This document shows positions 37,123 to 46,264 of a stretch of DNA of 64,000 nt, one piece after another; within the stretch, counting starts at the first letter, position 1, and each line of letters opens with the position of its first letter. Both the position numbers and the translations under genes were made by a program. Source of the DNA: Pseudoalteromonas arctica (lineage in GTDB: Bacteria; Pseudomonadota; Gammaproteobacteria; Enterobacterales; Alteromonadaceae). The notes beneath the pieces were generated by a model. It was not told the DNA's origin and ran no database searches. It was given only the letters and a program-made list of their open reading frames with translations. The DNA is taken from assembly GCF_012927645.1 (NCBI RefSeq), contig NZ_JABBMT010000016.1, forward strand, positions 1 through 64,000, written 5' to 3'.

Positions 37123-37545
37123 TTACTCCCAGCAACTATTAGCATCAGCTGATTGTGTGCCATCATGCTTGATCACTAATGCACCACAGCGATCTCCCGC
37201 TTGGGCAGAGCCGACTTTTGGGGTTGCTGTTAACATAAATGCACGACTTTTAAAATTAGCGTCCGTAGCAGCACCTGTAACACGGTTTAACGCTGTATAA
37301 GTGAACATGTAAAATTCTGTATTTAGCGCCGCATCAAAAGCATTTGGATAACCACCATTACGTGAATATATACGCTCCAAAGACACTCCATGTTGTAACA
37401 TAACGTGCTGAATATCAGCACGGCGGCTACGCTCCATATGCTCGATATATGAAGGCATAGCTACACTGTATAAAACACCTAAAATAGCCACGACTATTAA
37501 TAACTCGATTAATGTGAAACCAAAAGAAAGCTTCGTACTTTTCAT
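37123..37545 (-). CDS. pilE: PilE-like minor pilin
   Basis: The 140-residue protein starts KSTKLSFGFTLIELLIVVAILGVLYSVAMPSY, a canonical type IV pilin leader and helix, with a two-cysteine body (DRCGALVIKHDG, ANSCWE) as in PilE-type minor pilins. The ATG at 37545 has AAAGAG at good spacing; an ATG at 37548 is also possible. It is the first gene of the five-gene operon and follows a strong promoter. Confidence 0.8.
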   Translation of the reverse strand: MKSTKLSFGFTLIELLIVVAILGVLYSVAMPSYIEHMERSRRADIQHVMLQHGVSLERIYSRNGGYPNAFDAALNTEFYMFTYTALNRVTGAATDANFKSRAFMLTATPKVGSAQAGDRCGALVIKHDGTQSADANSCWE

Positions 37546-37596
37546 CATCTGCTCTTTCAATTTTTACATCCTTAACACTATGCCAATTGCACAAAC

Positions 37597-37626
37597 AATA
37601 TACAATGACAACGCTGTCATTGTCAA
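37597..37626 (-). promoter_or_regulatory. Promoter of the minor-pilin operon with an internal inverted repeat
   Basis: On the minus strand a consensus -35 TTGACA (37621-37626), an 18-base spacer and TATATT (37597-37602) lie about 50 bases upstream of pilE. The spacer and box edges form a perfect inverted repeat (ACAATGACA and TGTCATTGT, 4-base gap, 37602-37623), an operator-like arrangement. Confidence 0.65.
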
Positions 37627-37670
37627 GAATCTGTAACCTAATTACAATGTCGCTACACTTTAATTAGGTA

Positions 37671-37788
37671 TATACCAAGTCACCTCAAGATGCAGAATTC
37701 AGCGTTTCACAGGGGCTTAATATCAAAGTGTTACTTTGCAAGAATGGCACTCCCTTTTAAGAAGTAACAACGATGAGAGTAAATACCT
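37671..37788 (-). repeat. Interspersed repeat, copy B (about 118 bp)
   Basis: Its reverse complement matches 18040-18158 nearly throughout, including the TTGTTACTTCTTAAAAGG block, the ATTAAGCCCCTGTGAAACGC block and the GAATTC core. The outermost bases on the far side (37784 onward) diverge. It lies between the pilin operon and the rplI terminator. Confidence 0.85.
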
Positions 37789-37930
37789 GTGAAACGCCCA
37801 AGGGATTGATTTAAAAGATTAGTTTTTATTTTAGATCCAACAATACCAGATAAAAACCTAAAGCAGGGACTTTAATCAATATTTATGTGGAAAATGATAT
37901 GTTAGCTAGTGACGTGGATTATGATAAACA

Positions 37931-37961
37931 AAAAAAGCCGTGCTTTTCAGCACGGCTTTTT
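37931..37961 (-). terminator. Terminator of rpsF-priB-rpsR-rplI
   Basis: AAAAAGCCGTGC pairs with GCACGGCTTTTT, with a 6-base loop and a T-run on the minus strand, 14 bases after the rplI stop. Confidence 0.9.
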
Positions 37962-37975
37962 CGCTTAATTAAAAA

Positions 37976-38428
37976 TTAAGCTTCAGCGATTACGATTACT
38001 TTGATAGTAGCCGTTACTTCTGAATGAACTGCGATTGATACGTCAAATTCGCCAGTCTCACGGATAGTACCTAGAGGTAAACGAACTTCTGACTTAGTAA
38101 CTTCAACACCAACAGCTGAGATAGCGTCAGCGATGTCGCGAGTACCGATAGAACCGAATAACTTACCTTCGTCACCAGCTTTAGATACTAATGTAACTTC
38201 AGCTAATGCTTCAAGTTTATCAGCGCGTGCTTGTGCAGCAACAAGCTGGTCAGCGATTTTCGCTTCAAGCTCAGCACGACGTGCGTCAAAAGTTTCAATG
38301 TTAGCTTTAGTTGCAGGAACTGCCTTACCTTGTGGGAAAAGGAAGTTACGTGCGAAGCCAGATTTAACTACAACCTGGTCACCTAGGCCACCTAGGTTAG
38401 CGATCTTATCTAGTAGAATAACTTGCAT
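37976..38428 (-). CDS. rplI: Ribosomal protein L9
   Basis: The 150-residue protein starts [36 protein letters not shown], the conserved L9 N-domain, followed by the long connecting helix (about 41-75) and the C-terminal domain. It binds 23S rRNA at the base of the L1 stalk. Last gene of the four-gene operon. Confidence 0.98.
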   Translation of the reverse strand: MQVILLDKIANLGGLGDQVVVKSGFARNFLFPQGKAVPATKANIETFDARRAELEAKIADQLVAAQARADKLEALAEVTLVSKAGDEGKLFGSIGTRDIADAISAVGVEVTKSEVRLPLGTIRETGEFDVSIAVHSEVTATIKVIVIAEA

Positions 38429-38464
38429 GTTTCTACACCTTTTAAAAACGTGTTAATCCGCTGC

Positions 38465-38692
38465 TTACTTATGTAAGTCAGTGTATGGAAGAAGGGCTAA
38501 GTAGCGAGCACGCTTAATAGCAGTTGCTAGCTGGCGCTGGTATTTAGCGCTAGTACCTGTGATACGGCTAGGTACGATTTTGCCACTTTCTGTAACATAG
38601 TTTCTAAGAGTAGCTAGATCTTTATAATCGATTTGTTGTACGCCTTCCGCTTTAAAGCGGCAGAACTTACGACGTCTGAAATAACGTGCCAT
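38465..38692 (-). CDS. rpsR: Ribosomal protein S18
   Basis: The 75-residue basic protein [25 protein letters not shown] is essentially the enterobacterial S18. It pairs with S6 on the 30S platform. It is the third gene of the operon, after priB. Confidence 0.98.
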
Positions 38693-38704
38693 GAGATAAA
38701 TTCC

Positions 38705-39022
38705 TCAAATAATTCTTTCTATATGCTGAGCATGCAAAACCAATTGGCTAAGGCCGTTACGACCTTCGTGGCGATTTAAAAAACCACTCACTTGCAATGC
38801 CTGCCCAACGTGCAAATGTTGAGTCTGTTGTTGCATTTGCTTACCACTGGCAACCACTTGAAGCCTGACATAACTATTACGGTTAAGGTCTGCTTCAACT
38901 TGCATTGATTTATGTTCTACAACAAAAATACAATGCGGGATACCAGCAGGGCTTTGGCTAAACTTGGGTGTTTTGCAAACAACCCCAGAAATAACCAGCT
39001 GATTCATAAAAGGACTGACCAT
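38705..39022 (-). CDS. priB: Primosomal replication protein N (PriB)
   Basis: PriB is a dimeric OB-fold single-strand DNA-binding protein that helps PriA restart stalled forks. The 105-residue protein has LVISGVVCKTP and AGIPHCIFVVEHKS, like E. coli PriB (104). The ATG at 39022 has AAGGT upstream. It is in the standard position between rpsF and rpsR. Confidence 0.95.
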   Translation of the reverse strand: MVSPFMNQLVISGVVCKTPKFSQSPAGIPHCIFVVEHKSMQVEADLNRNSYVRLQVVASGKQMQQQTQHLHVGQALQVSGFLNRHEGRNGLSQLVLHAQHIERII

Positions 39023-39075
39023 ATGGTTTACCTTAAATTATCGCTGATCAAACACCATGCTTGGACTCAAAACAA

Positions 39076-39417
39076 TTAAGCAGCTGGTGCTTCTTTCTTC
39101 TCTTCTCTTACAAGAGGAGATGCTTCAGTTACAGCGTCTTTAGTACGCATAACTAAGTTACGAAGCACTGCATCGTTGTAGCGGAAAGTAGTTTCTAGCT
39201 CGCTGATTACTTCAGTAGGTGCTTCAACGTTCATAAGAACATAATGAGCTTTATGAAGCTTGTTGATTGGGTATGCCAATTGACGGCGACCCCAATCTTC
39301 AAGACGGTGGATAGTACCACCCGCTTCAGTGATAGAACCAGTATAACGTTCGATCATACCAGCAACTTGCTCACTCTGATCTGGGTGAACCATGAATACG
39401 ATTTCGTAATGACGCAT
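39076..39417 (-). CDS. rpsF: Ribosomal protein S6
   Basis: The 113-residue protein starts [25 protein letters not shown] and is nearly identical to E. coli S6 over the globular domain, ending ...[24 protein letters not shown]. It is shorter than the E. coli protein (131) and lacks the acidic tail ending in Glu-Glu, where RimK adds glutamate. The RimK gene (23899-24804) is intact, which makes the missing tail notable. First gene of rpsF-priB-rpsR-rplI. Confidence 0.97.
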   Translation of the reverse strand: MRHYEIVFMVHPDQSEQVAGMIERYTGSITEAGGTIHRLEDWGRRQLAYPINKLHKAHYVLMNVEAPTEVISELETTFRYNDAVLRNLVMRTKDAVTEASPLVREEKKEAPAA

Positions 39418-39480
39418 GGATATTCCTTACGGTTAATAGAGCCTTCTACCGTTTCAGCCGGTCGGTTTAAGGCAAGGAAT
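39418..39480 (-). promoter_or_regulatory. Possible S6:S18 autoregulatory leader
   Basis: The rpsF 5' leader contains ACCGACCGGC...ACGGT, which can fold into a hairpin with exposed CCG. S6:S18 complexes are known to bind CCG-containing leaders upstream of rpsF in several bacteria. No folding was run. Confidence 0.3.
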
Positions 39481-39509
39481 TAATATTAAATAGGCCGAAA
39501 TGAGCGCGT

Positions 39510-39538
39510 ATTTTACGCTTAGTTGGAAAATTAAGCAA
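39510..39538 (-). promoter_or_regulatory. Probable rpsF operon promoter
   Basis: On the minus strand TTGCTT (39533-39538), a 17-base spacer and TAAAAT (39510-39515) lie about 93 bases upstream of rpsF. The heptamer repeat array starts 35 bases further upstream. Confidence 0.55.
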
Positions 39539-39572
39539 GTAGGTTTTTTAGCTTTAAGTGGTAAGTTGAAAA

Positions 39573-39649
39573 ATCAGCTATCAGCTATCAGCTATCAGCT
39601 ATCAGCTATCAGCTATCAGCTATCAGCTATCAGCTATCAGCTATCAGCT
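39573..39649. repeat. Tandem repeat, 11 perfect copies of ATCAGCT
   Basis: Eleven uninterrupted copies of the 7-base unit ATCAGCT (77 bases) lie between the rlmB terminator and the rpsF promoter. All copies are identical. Confidence 0.97.
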
Positions 39650-39657
39650 CAAAAAGA

Positions 39658-39690
39658 AAAACCATGCTTGTTAAGTCAAGCATGGTTTCA
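39658..39690 (-). terminator. Terminator of rnr-rlmB
   Basis: AACCATGCTTGA pairs with TCAAGCATGGTT, and the minus strand continues with TTTTTCTTTTT. It lies about 45 bases after the rlmB stop. Confidence 0.85.
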
Positions 39691-39734
39691 AATTTTATCT
39701 CTAAACTGACGGCTACAAGCTTAAAGCTTTTCTT

Positions 39735-40481
39735 TTATGGCTGTGTCGTATTTCTCTGGCGCAGTACTTCAAACAAACATATGCCAGTTGCAACTGAAAC
39801 GTTTAAGCTTGAAACACTCCCTGCCATCGGGATTTTAACCAGTGCATCACAATGCTCACGCGTTAAACGACGCATCCCCTCGCCTTCAGCGCCCATAACA
39901 ATGGCCATTGGGCCAGTTAAGTTTGCATCAAATACATGAGTGTCTGTTTCGCCAGCAGTGCCCACGACCCAAACACCAGCATCTTTTATTTCACGTAAAG
40001 TACGGGCAAGATTGGTGACTTGGATCAGCGGTACGGTTTCAGCTGCGCCACAGGCAACTTTACGCGCTGTGCCATTTAATTTGGCTGACTTATCTTTTGG
40101 CACGATAATCGCGTGTACGCCAGCGGCATCAGCACTACGTAAGCAAGCACCTAAGTTATGCGGATCAGTTATGCCATCGAGAACCAGTAAAAATGGCGTT
40201 TCTTCACGAGCAATGATTGTATCCAAGTCTTTTTCGTTAAAAGTCGGTGCCGCTATAACGTTTGCAATAATACCTTGATGCTGCTCACCTTTTGATTTGT
40301 TATCAAGGGCTTTACGCTGCATAAACTGCACTGATATACCAAATTTACGCGCTTCTTCAATAATTGGAGATAAGCGTTTATCATCACGTCCTTTTAGGGC
40401 ATAAATCTCAATAAAGCGCTCAGGCTCACTTGCGAAAATTGCTTCAACAGAGTGAAAGCCAAAAATCAATTCATTACTCAC
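39735..40481 (-). CDS. rlmB: 23S rRNA (guanosine(2251)-2'-O)-methyltransferase RlmB
   Basis: The 248-residue SPOUT methyltransferase has an N-terminal RNA-binding domain (about 1-75) and the knot motifs [38 protein letters not shown] and [23 protein letters not shown]. It methylates G2251 in the P loop of 23S rRNA. The GTG start overlaps the rnr stop by 4 bases, so it is coupled to rnr, as in E. coli. Confidence 0.96.
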   Translation of the reverse strand: MSNELIFGFHSVEAIFASEPERFIEIYALKGRDDKRLSPIIEEARKFGISVQFMQRKALDNKSKGEQHQGIIANVIAAPTFNEKDLDTIIAREETPFLLVLDGITDPHNLGACLRSADAAGVHAIIVPKDKSAKLNGTARKVACGAAETVPLIQVTNLARTLREIKDAGVWVVGTAGETDTHVFDANLTGPMAIVMGAEGEGMRRLTREHCDALVKIPMAGSVSSLNVSVATGICLFEVLRQRNTTQP

Positions 40482-42973
40482 GTATCACTTGCTCCTGAAC
40501 TCTTACTTTTACGGGCATTTTTGCCTGATCTTTTCGGTTTTTTCACAGCCTTTCTCTTTGGTTTTTTTGCAGTCGTTGTAGTGCCAGCATCCGCTGATTT
40601 TCCTGTAGGTTTCTTTTTACCTCTACTGGCACTGTTTTTTTTTGGCTTTGCTTTTCTCTGTTCAGAACGACCGCTATGTTCACCTGACTCTTTTGCGTCA
40701 GCTTTTTTACCTGGTATTTTGCCACGTTTTAGCTGTGAACGAACACTTGCAGGCTGGTGCCCTTTCGCATCACCACGACGGCGCGCGTATCTGTCTTGTG
40801 CCGCATTGCCATCTAACGTTAAGTTAATACGGCGCTCATCTAAGCTTACCGATGCCACCTGAACCGTGACTTTATCACCTAAACGATAAACTTTACGAGA
40901 ATGCTCACCAATCAAGCAATGTTTAGCGCCATCATATTGAAAATACTCATCGCCTAAATTAGTGACATGGATAAGGCCATCAATTTGTAAATCAGCTAAG
41001 CGAATAAACAAGCCAAAGTTAGTAACCGATGAGATCACCCCTTCAAATTCGTCGCCCACATGATCTTGCATGTATTCGCATTTTAGCCAATCAGCTACTT
41101 CACGGGTTGCATCATCTGCACGACGCTCCGTATTCGAACACTGCTCGCCCAATTGCGCGACTTCTTCGTCACTATAAACATACGCCCCCGACGTAACCAT
41201 ACCTTGCGCTTTTAAAATTCCTTTAATCGCACGATGTACGACTAAATCTGGGTAACGACGAATTGGCGAGGTGAAATGTGCATATTCGCCCAATGACAAA
41301 CCAAAGTGACCGATGTTTTCAGCTTGATATACTGCCTGCTTCATCGAACGCAGTAGCATAGTTTGGATGAGTTCAGCATCAGGGCGGTTGCCAAGCTTGG
41401 CTAACACATGGGTAATTTCTTTTGGTGTTGGCTCATCACTGAGCGTTGCTTCAATACCCAACTCTGATAAAAACTGTCTAAAGTTAGCCAGTTTTTCACC
41501 ATCTGGTTCAGCATGAACACGATAAAGCGCGCTGGCTTCGTGTTTTTCAAGCATTTTAGCCGCAGAGACATTGGCTAAAATCATACACTCTTCAATTAAC
41601 TTGTGCGCATCATTACGAACCACTGGTACTATTGATTCAATTTTACGTTGGGCATTAAATACAAAGCGTGTTTCGAGGGTTTCAAACTCAATCGCTCCAC
41701 GCTGTTGGCGCGCCGATTTAAGTGCCATATACATTTGCTGTAAATCAGTTAAATGTGGCACGACTGCTGCGTATTCTTTACGTAACTTTTCATCACCTTG
41801 CAAAATGGCATTGGTTTTGGTGTAAGTTAAACGCGCATGCGAGTTCATTACGGCTTCATAAAAACGATAACCAGACAGCTTACCTGCTTCTGATACCATC
41901 ATTTCAGCAACCATACATAAGCGGTCAACTTCAGGGTTTAATGAACACAACCCATTAGAAAGCACTTTTGGCAGCATAGGAATAACTTGTTCAGGAAAGT
42001 ACACTGAATTACCCCGTTCGATTGCCTCGGCATTAAGTGGGGTATTCATTCCGACATAATGGGATACATCAGCAATCGCCACCCATAACCGCCAACCACC
42101 CGATTTTTTGCGTTCACAATAAACCGCATCATCAAAGTCACGCGCGTCTTCACCATCAATTGTTACTAATGGTAAATCACGTAAATCTACACGGTTTTGT
42201 TTATCGGCTTCTTCGACAAATTCACCTAAATGCTCCACCTGTTTTTCAACCGCTTCAGGCCATACATGCGGGATATCGTGATTACGCAGAGCAACTTCAA
42301 TTTCCATACCCGGCGCTAAATGCTCACCCAGTACATCAATGATTTTCCCTAGCGCATTCATATTACGGTTAGGGCTTTGGGTAATTTGCACTTGCACCAT
42401 TTGGTTGTGGCGTGCGCCGTTTTCACTGCCTGGCAAAATAATGATATCTTGCGTAATTCGGGGGTCTTCGGCTACAACTACAGCAATACCGTGTTCAACA
42501 AAATAGCGGCCAACAATTGGCGCACGTTCATTGGTCAGCACTTTAATAATTCGTGCGTCACACTTACCGCCAGAGCCACGCTTAGTACCTTTAGCCAGCA
42601 CTATGTCGCCATGCAGTACCGAACTCATTTGATGCTTGGCAATAAACCAATCTTTACTTTCGCCTTCGATTTCTAAAAAGCCAAACCCGTCACGGTGACC
42701 AATTACTTTGCCTTTAACAAGCCCAGCTTCATCAATTAAGGCGTAGCATTTAAATTTATTAAAGAACAGTTGACCATCACGCTCCATGGCACGTAAACGA
42801 CGCTTAAAAGCAATTTGACGCTCATCATCGCTTACCGCTAACTCTTCACATAATTGATGAAAATTAGCAGGCTTGGCACGGTCTTTTATATGAGTAAGTA
42901 TAAACTCACGGCTTGGGACAGGGTTTTCGTACTTTTCTTGTTCTCGACTGAGATTAGGATCTTGGTTTGACAT
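40478..42973 (-). CDS. rnr: Ribonuclease R
   Basis: RNase R is a processive 3'-to-5' exonuclease of the RNB family that degrades structured RNA. The 831-residue protein has a helix-turn-helix-like start, two cold-shock domains, and the RNB core with the catalytic acidic motif [15 protein letters not shown] (about 272-286). An S1 domain (about 640-725, [18 protein letters not shown]) follows, and then a lysine-rich C-terminal tail. It is first in the rnr-rlmB operon. Confidence 0.97.
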   Translation of the reverse strand: MSNQDPNLSREQEKYENPVPSREFILTHIKDRAKPANFHQLCEELAVSDDERQIAFKRRLRAMERDGQLFFNKFKCYALIDEAGLVKGKVIGHRDGFGFLEIEGESKDWFIAKHQMSSVLHGDIVLAKGTKRGSGGKCDARIIKVLTNERAPIVGRYFVEHGIAVVVAEDPRITQDIIILPGSENGARHNQMVQVQITQSPNRNMNALGKIIDVLGEHLAPGMEIEVALRNHDIPHVWPEAVEKQVEHLGEFVEEADKQNRVDLRDLPLVTIDGEDARDFDDAVYCERKKSGGWRLWVAIADVSHYVGMNTPLNAEAIERGNSVYFPEQVIPMLPKVLSNGLCSLNPEVDRLCMVAEMMVSEAGKLSGYRFYEAVMNSHARLTYTKTNAILQGDEKLRKEYAAVVPHLTDLQQMYMALKSARQQRGAIEFETLETRFVFNAQRKIESIVPVVRNDAHKLIEECMILANVSAAKMLEKHEASALYRVHAEPDGEKLANFRQFLSELGIEATLSDEPTPKEITHVLAKLGNRPDAELIQTMLLRSMKQAVYQAENIGHFGLSLGEYAHFTSPIRRYPDLVVHRAIKGILKAQGMVTSGAYVYSDEEVAQLGEQCSNTERRADDATREVADWLKCEYMQDHVGDEFEGVISSVTNFGLFIRLADLQIDGLIHVTNLGDEYFQYDGAKHCLIGEHSRKVYRLGDKVTVQVASVSLDERRINLTLDGNAAQDRYARRRGDAKGHQPASVRSQLKRGKIPGKKADAKESGEHSGRSEQRKAKPKKNSASRGKKKPTGKSADAGTTTTAKKPKRKAVKKPKRSGKNARKSKSSGASDT

Positions 42974-43319
42974 TCACTATCTTGTTAATTGGTTATGATG
43001 TTATTTTAACCCATAACCGATCAATGAGACAGGCAAAAGCTATGAAACTTTTAAGAAAACGCTTTTACCTGCTTTAAACTGCTTATAATGGCGTTATAGC
43101 CAGCCTTTTTGTTTGGCTATACGCGCTGCATCTACTCGGTTTATGGCATTAAAATTAAAGCATTCATAATTACCTCCAGTTGAATGTGATAACTATGCCA
43201 GCCGCTAAAAAAATAAGAGTGTAAAATGTCATCAACTTTGCTGACATTTGTCATGTTTTAAAAATTTCACCTTATTATGAGCAGTGATAAGATAGTAAAA
43301 AATAGCAGAGCGAATTTAC
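42974..43319. other. Intergenic region, mostly unassigned
   Basis: This 346-base gap lies between the divergent rnr and EamA-type genes. It holds a hairpin (ATAGCCA/TGGCTAT, 43096-43120) preceded by TATAAT (43084-43089) without a good -35. I see no tRNA, open reading frame or repeat copy in it. Regulatory sites of both genes probably lie here, but I cannot place them. Confidence 0.3.
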
Positions 43320-44186
43320 ATGCAACCCCAACAACAAAGTTTAATTTATTTACATATTGCGGTATTACTTTTTGGTGGCACAGCACTATTTGCCAAATTA
43401 ATAAATCTCAACGCATTAGATATCACCGTGTACCGCGCAGCCATAGCGGGTCTGGCTATTATGATATTGCTATTATGGCAAAAAAAAGCAATTAAACTCA
43501 GCTGTGCTAAAGATTACTTGATTGCTTTGTTGTTAGGGGCTGCTGTAGGTATACATTGGGTTACTTATTTTGCGGGTATGCAAATGGCGGGGATTGCCAT
43601 TGGTATGATTGCATTTTTTACTTACCCAGTGATCACCGTATTTATTGAACCATTCTTTAATAGTAGTAAACCCAAAGTAAACGATTTGCTCAGTGCAGGC
43701 GTAGTAATAACTGGGATCTATTTACTGATCCCAAATGCAGATATGGGTAATAATGTGACCTTAGGGGTGGTAACAGGGATTATTTCGGCATTTTTTTTCG
43801 CTTTTAGAAATATTGTTCATAAGCGATACTTTAGCCACTACGGTGGGCCACAAACTATGTTTTATCAAACATTCGTGGCTAGCTTATTATTATGTGCTTT
43901 TATTGAAGTACCAGTGATAAATATAGCAAACCAAGATTTGGGGTTATTGGTCGTCGCTGGTGTAATTTTTACTGCAACTCCGCACTCTTTATTTGCGGCA
44001 AGTTTACAATATTTATCAGCATCAACAGCGGGGCTTATTTCTTGTTTACAGCCTTTGTATGGCACATTTTTAGCTTTTTTGCTGTTACATGAACAACCTT
44101 CACTACAGACCCTGCTTGGCGGTGCTTTGGTGATCAGTGCAGCATTTTACGAAACATGGTCAGTTACTCGGAAACACACATTATGA
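43320..44186 (+). CDS. EamA-family (DMT) transporter
   Basis: The 288-residue membrane protein has about ten hydrophobic helices in two EamA repeats (about 10-135 and 145-280), with the typical LIYLHIAVLLFGGTALFAKLI start and SAFFFAFRNIVHKRY at the second-repeat border. The substrate is unknown. Its last 4 bases overlap the glycerophosphodiesterase start (ATGA), so the two are translationally coupled. Confidence 0.85.
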   Translation: MQPQQQSLIYLHIAVLLFGGTALFAKLINLNALDITVYRAAIAGLAIMILLLWQKKAIKLSCAKDYLIALLLGAAVGIHWVTYFAGMQMAGIAIGMIAFFTYPVITVFIEPFFNSSKPKVNDLLSAGVVITGIYLLIPNADMGNNVTLGVVTGIISAFFFAFRNIVHKRYFSHYGGPQTMFYQTFVASLLLCAFIEVPVINIANQDLGLLVVAGVIFTATPHSLFAASLQYLSASTAGLISCLQPLYGTFLAFLLLHEQPSLQTLLGGALVISAAFYETWSVTRKHTL

Positions 44187-44881
44187 TAAAAATTTTTGCT
44201 CATCGTGGCGCCAGTGGCACTTATCCAGAAAATACCCAGAGTGCAATAACCGCAGCAGTCGAAATTGAAATCGATGGTATTGAGGTCGATGTCCAAAGTT
44301 GTTTGGATGATTACATGATCATTCATGACACTTGGCTAGATCGCACCACCAACGGCCGCGGAAAAATAAATAAACTCACCCGAGAGCAAATTCAATGTTT
44401 TGATGCAGGTAATAATGAGTGTGTTCCCACCTTACAACAAACCATAGATTGGGTTAACAATAAAACATTATTAAACCTAGAGTTAAAACACACTTTTGCA
44501 TTGGATAAGTTTGTTAAGCTGATTGAAGCAAACGTTGCAGCTAAAAAACTGTCACGCGACAACCTTTTAGTCTCTTCGTTTGATCACCATCAACTCATGT
44601 GGCTAAAACAACAGTTACCATGGGTGAAAATTGGCGCCTTAACAGCCTCTATTCCGATCAACTATGCCGAATTTGCCCAGCGCTTACAGGCGTTTAGTAT
44701 TCATGTTGATAAAAACTTTATTAACCATGAGTTTGTCGCAGATGCCAAACAACGCGACTTACAAGTTTATGCGTACACGGTTGATAAAAAAGAAGATATT
44801 GAATTAATGCTGAGTTTTGATGTGGACGGAATTTTTACTAATTATCCCTGCAACACTAAAATGATTTTAAACTCACTGTAG
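44183..44881 (+). CDS. Glycerophosphodiester phosphodiesterase
   Basis: The 232-residue GDPD-family protein has the active-site start FAHRGASGTYPENTQSA and the metal and catalytic residues EIDGIEVDVQSCLDDYMIIHDTWLDRTTNGRG. There is no signal peptide, so it is cytosolic, like UgpQ, and releases glycerol-3-phosphate from glycerophosphodiesters. The start at 44183 overlaps the transporter gene. Confidence 0.93.
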   Translation: MIKIFAHRGASGTYPENTQSAITAAVEIEIDGIEVDVQSCLDDYMIIHDTWLDRTTNGRGKINKLTREQIQCFDAGNNECVPTLQQTIDWVNNKTLLNLELKHTFALDKFVKLIEANVAAKKLSRDNLLVSSFDHHQLMWLKQQLPWVKIGALTASIPINYAEFAQRLQAFSIHVDKNFINHEFVADAKQRDLQVYAYTVDKKEDIELMLSFDVDGIFTNYPCNTKMILNSL

Positions 44882-44952
44882 TTATCAAAAATAGCTGCCG
44901 TTCATCCTATATTCTTGAATTAAAGTGAATTTGAACGATACTGAGTAAAACA

Positions 44953-46194
44953 ATGCAACAGCCGAGCGGGCAATTGATGAGTGGGTATATGCGTATTTAT
45001 AACTTTATAGAACAAGGCTTCTTTTTTACTTTAACCCGAAAGATTGTTGGCAACCTTAGCTTTGTATTTATTTTTCAAGCTATTACTCTGGTTTGGTTAT
45101 ATAAAAATCTAACTACGCAAAACGCAGACACCAGCCTATTTTGGTTACTCACGGTGATTATTATTGCCGGCTTTGCTTTTACGCTCTTTTACATGCGCTT
45201 TCTGATCGTGCGCCCAGTTACGGCAATGCGCGATACTTTAGTGAAAATTAATCGCCAAGATGCAAACTTAGCAGCTAAACTCCCCCACTTTACCTATGAT
45301 GAATTTCGTGAGATCAGCCAGCAGTACAACACCTTTACTGATCATCTAAGCCAATTACTCGCTACCACTTACCAAAGTGCGCAGGCCAGTGCACAAAGTA
45401 ATAATCAAGTGACCGAGTCAATGCAACATACAGCGCAGCTAAGCGAACAACAAATTGATTTTAGCCAAACAATAACCGCAGCCAGTAATCAAATAACTGA
45501 TAGTCTGCAAAGTATTGTTACCAATACCGACAATGTACATCAAGTTAACGCAGAGCACCTAAACTTTGTTACACACTCTGCACAAGAACTTACAAAACTA
45601 GTCACTCAAGTTAAATCGATTAGTCATGTGTTAAGTCGTTTTTCAGAAACGATCTATGATTTAAAACAAAACAGCGAGAATATTCGTAGCATCCTGAAAA
45701 TGGTTGAAGAGTTTTCAGATCAAACGAATTTGTTAGCCCTCAATGCTGCAATAGAAGCCGCCCGTGCAGGTGAAGCAGGTCGTGGCTTTGCGGTTGTGGC
45801 AGATGAAGTGAGAACTTTATCGGTTAAAGTAAGCGATGCAACTCGCCAGATCAGCGATTTCATCAACCAAATGGATTCTTTAGTAAATCAGACAAATAAA
45901 GAATCTGAGCAACTTGTCAGTTATTCACATAATGCAGAAACAACCATCAGTAGTACATCCCATGGATTTACTGATCGGCTTGTTGAATTTGAACACAATC
46001 AACAACAATTACAGCAAATTGTCAGCGCTGTGCACTTACTCGAACAGACACAAAATCAAACCCATCAATCAGTTGAACAAATCGTTGCATTAGGCAGCCA
46101 AGCAAAAGCACAAATTGATGTAGCGCTAGGTGATTGTCAATTATCACAACAGCTAAGTGAGCAAACTCAGCAGCAGTTACAGCGTTTTGTCTAA
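44953..46194 (+). CDS. Methyl-accepting chemotaxis protein without a periplasmic sensor domain
   Basis: The 413-residue protein has two membrane helices (about 31-51 and 62-85) separated by only about ten residues, then a HAMP-like segment (about 85-140) and the signalling hairpin [32 protein letters not shown] (about 256-290, quoted across its core). There is room for no ligand-binding domain outside, so it may sense an internal or membrane cue, or need a partner. No che gene is adjacent. Confidence 0.9.
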   Translation: MQQPSGQLMSGYMRIYNFIEQGFFFTLTRKIVGNLSFVFIFQAITLVWLYKNLTTQNADTSLFWLLTVIIIAGFAFTLFYMRFLIVRPVTAMRDTLVKINRQDANLAAKLPHFTYDEFREISQQYNTFTDHLSQLLATTYQSAQASAQSNNQVTESMQHTAQLSEQQIDFSQTITAASNQITDSLQSIVTNTDNVHQVNAEHLNFVTHSAQELTKLVTQVKSISHVLSRFSETIYDLKQNSENIRSILKMVEEFSDQTNLLALNAAIEAARAGEAGRGFAVVADEVRTLSVKVSDATRQISDFINQMDSLVNQTNKESEQLVSYSHNAETTISSTSHGFTDRLVEFEHNQQQLQQIVSAVHLLEQTQNQTHQSVEQIVALGSQAKAQIDVALGDCQLSQQLSEQTQQQLQRFV

Positions 46195-46264
46195 GTACAA
46201 GCGTTTTAACTGCGCTGTAAATATGTTAAATTGCGCCGTTATTCTTTCTTAATGATGTACCCAT

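Noticed and set aside
39573-39649. CRISPR-like array
   Set aside because: The unit is only 7 bases and has no spacers. It is a simple tandem repeat, and no cas gene is present.
39500-39709. Open frame translating the heptamer repeat
   Set aside because: The repetitive peptide (LSAISYQ) arises only because three 7-base units make 21 bases. There is no Shine-Dalgarno and no homologue that I recognise.
42974-43319. tRNA or small RNA gene upstream of rnr
   Set aside because: A TATAAT and a hairpin are present, but there is no T-arm, anticodon arm or acceptor stem, and the -35 is poor.
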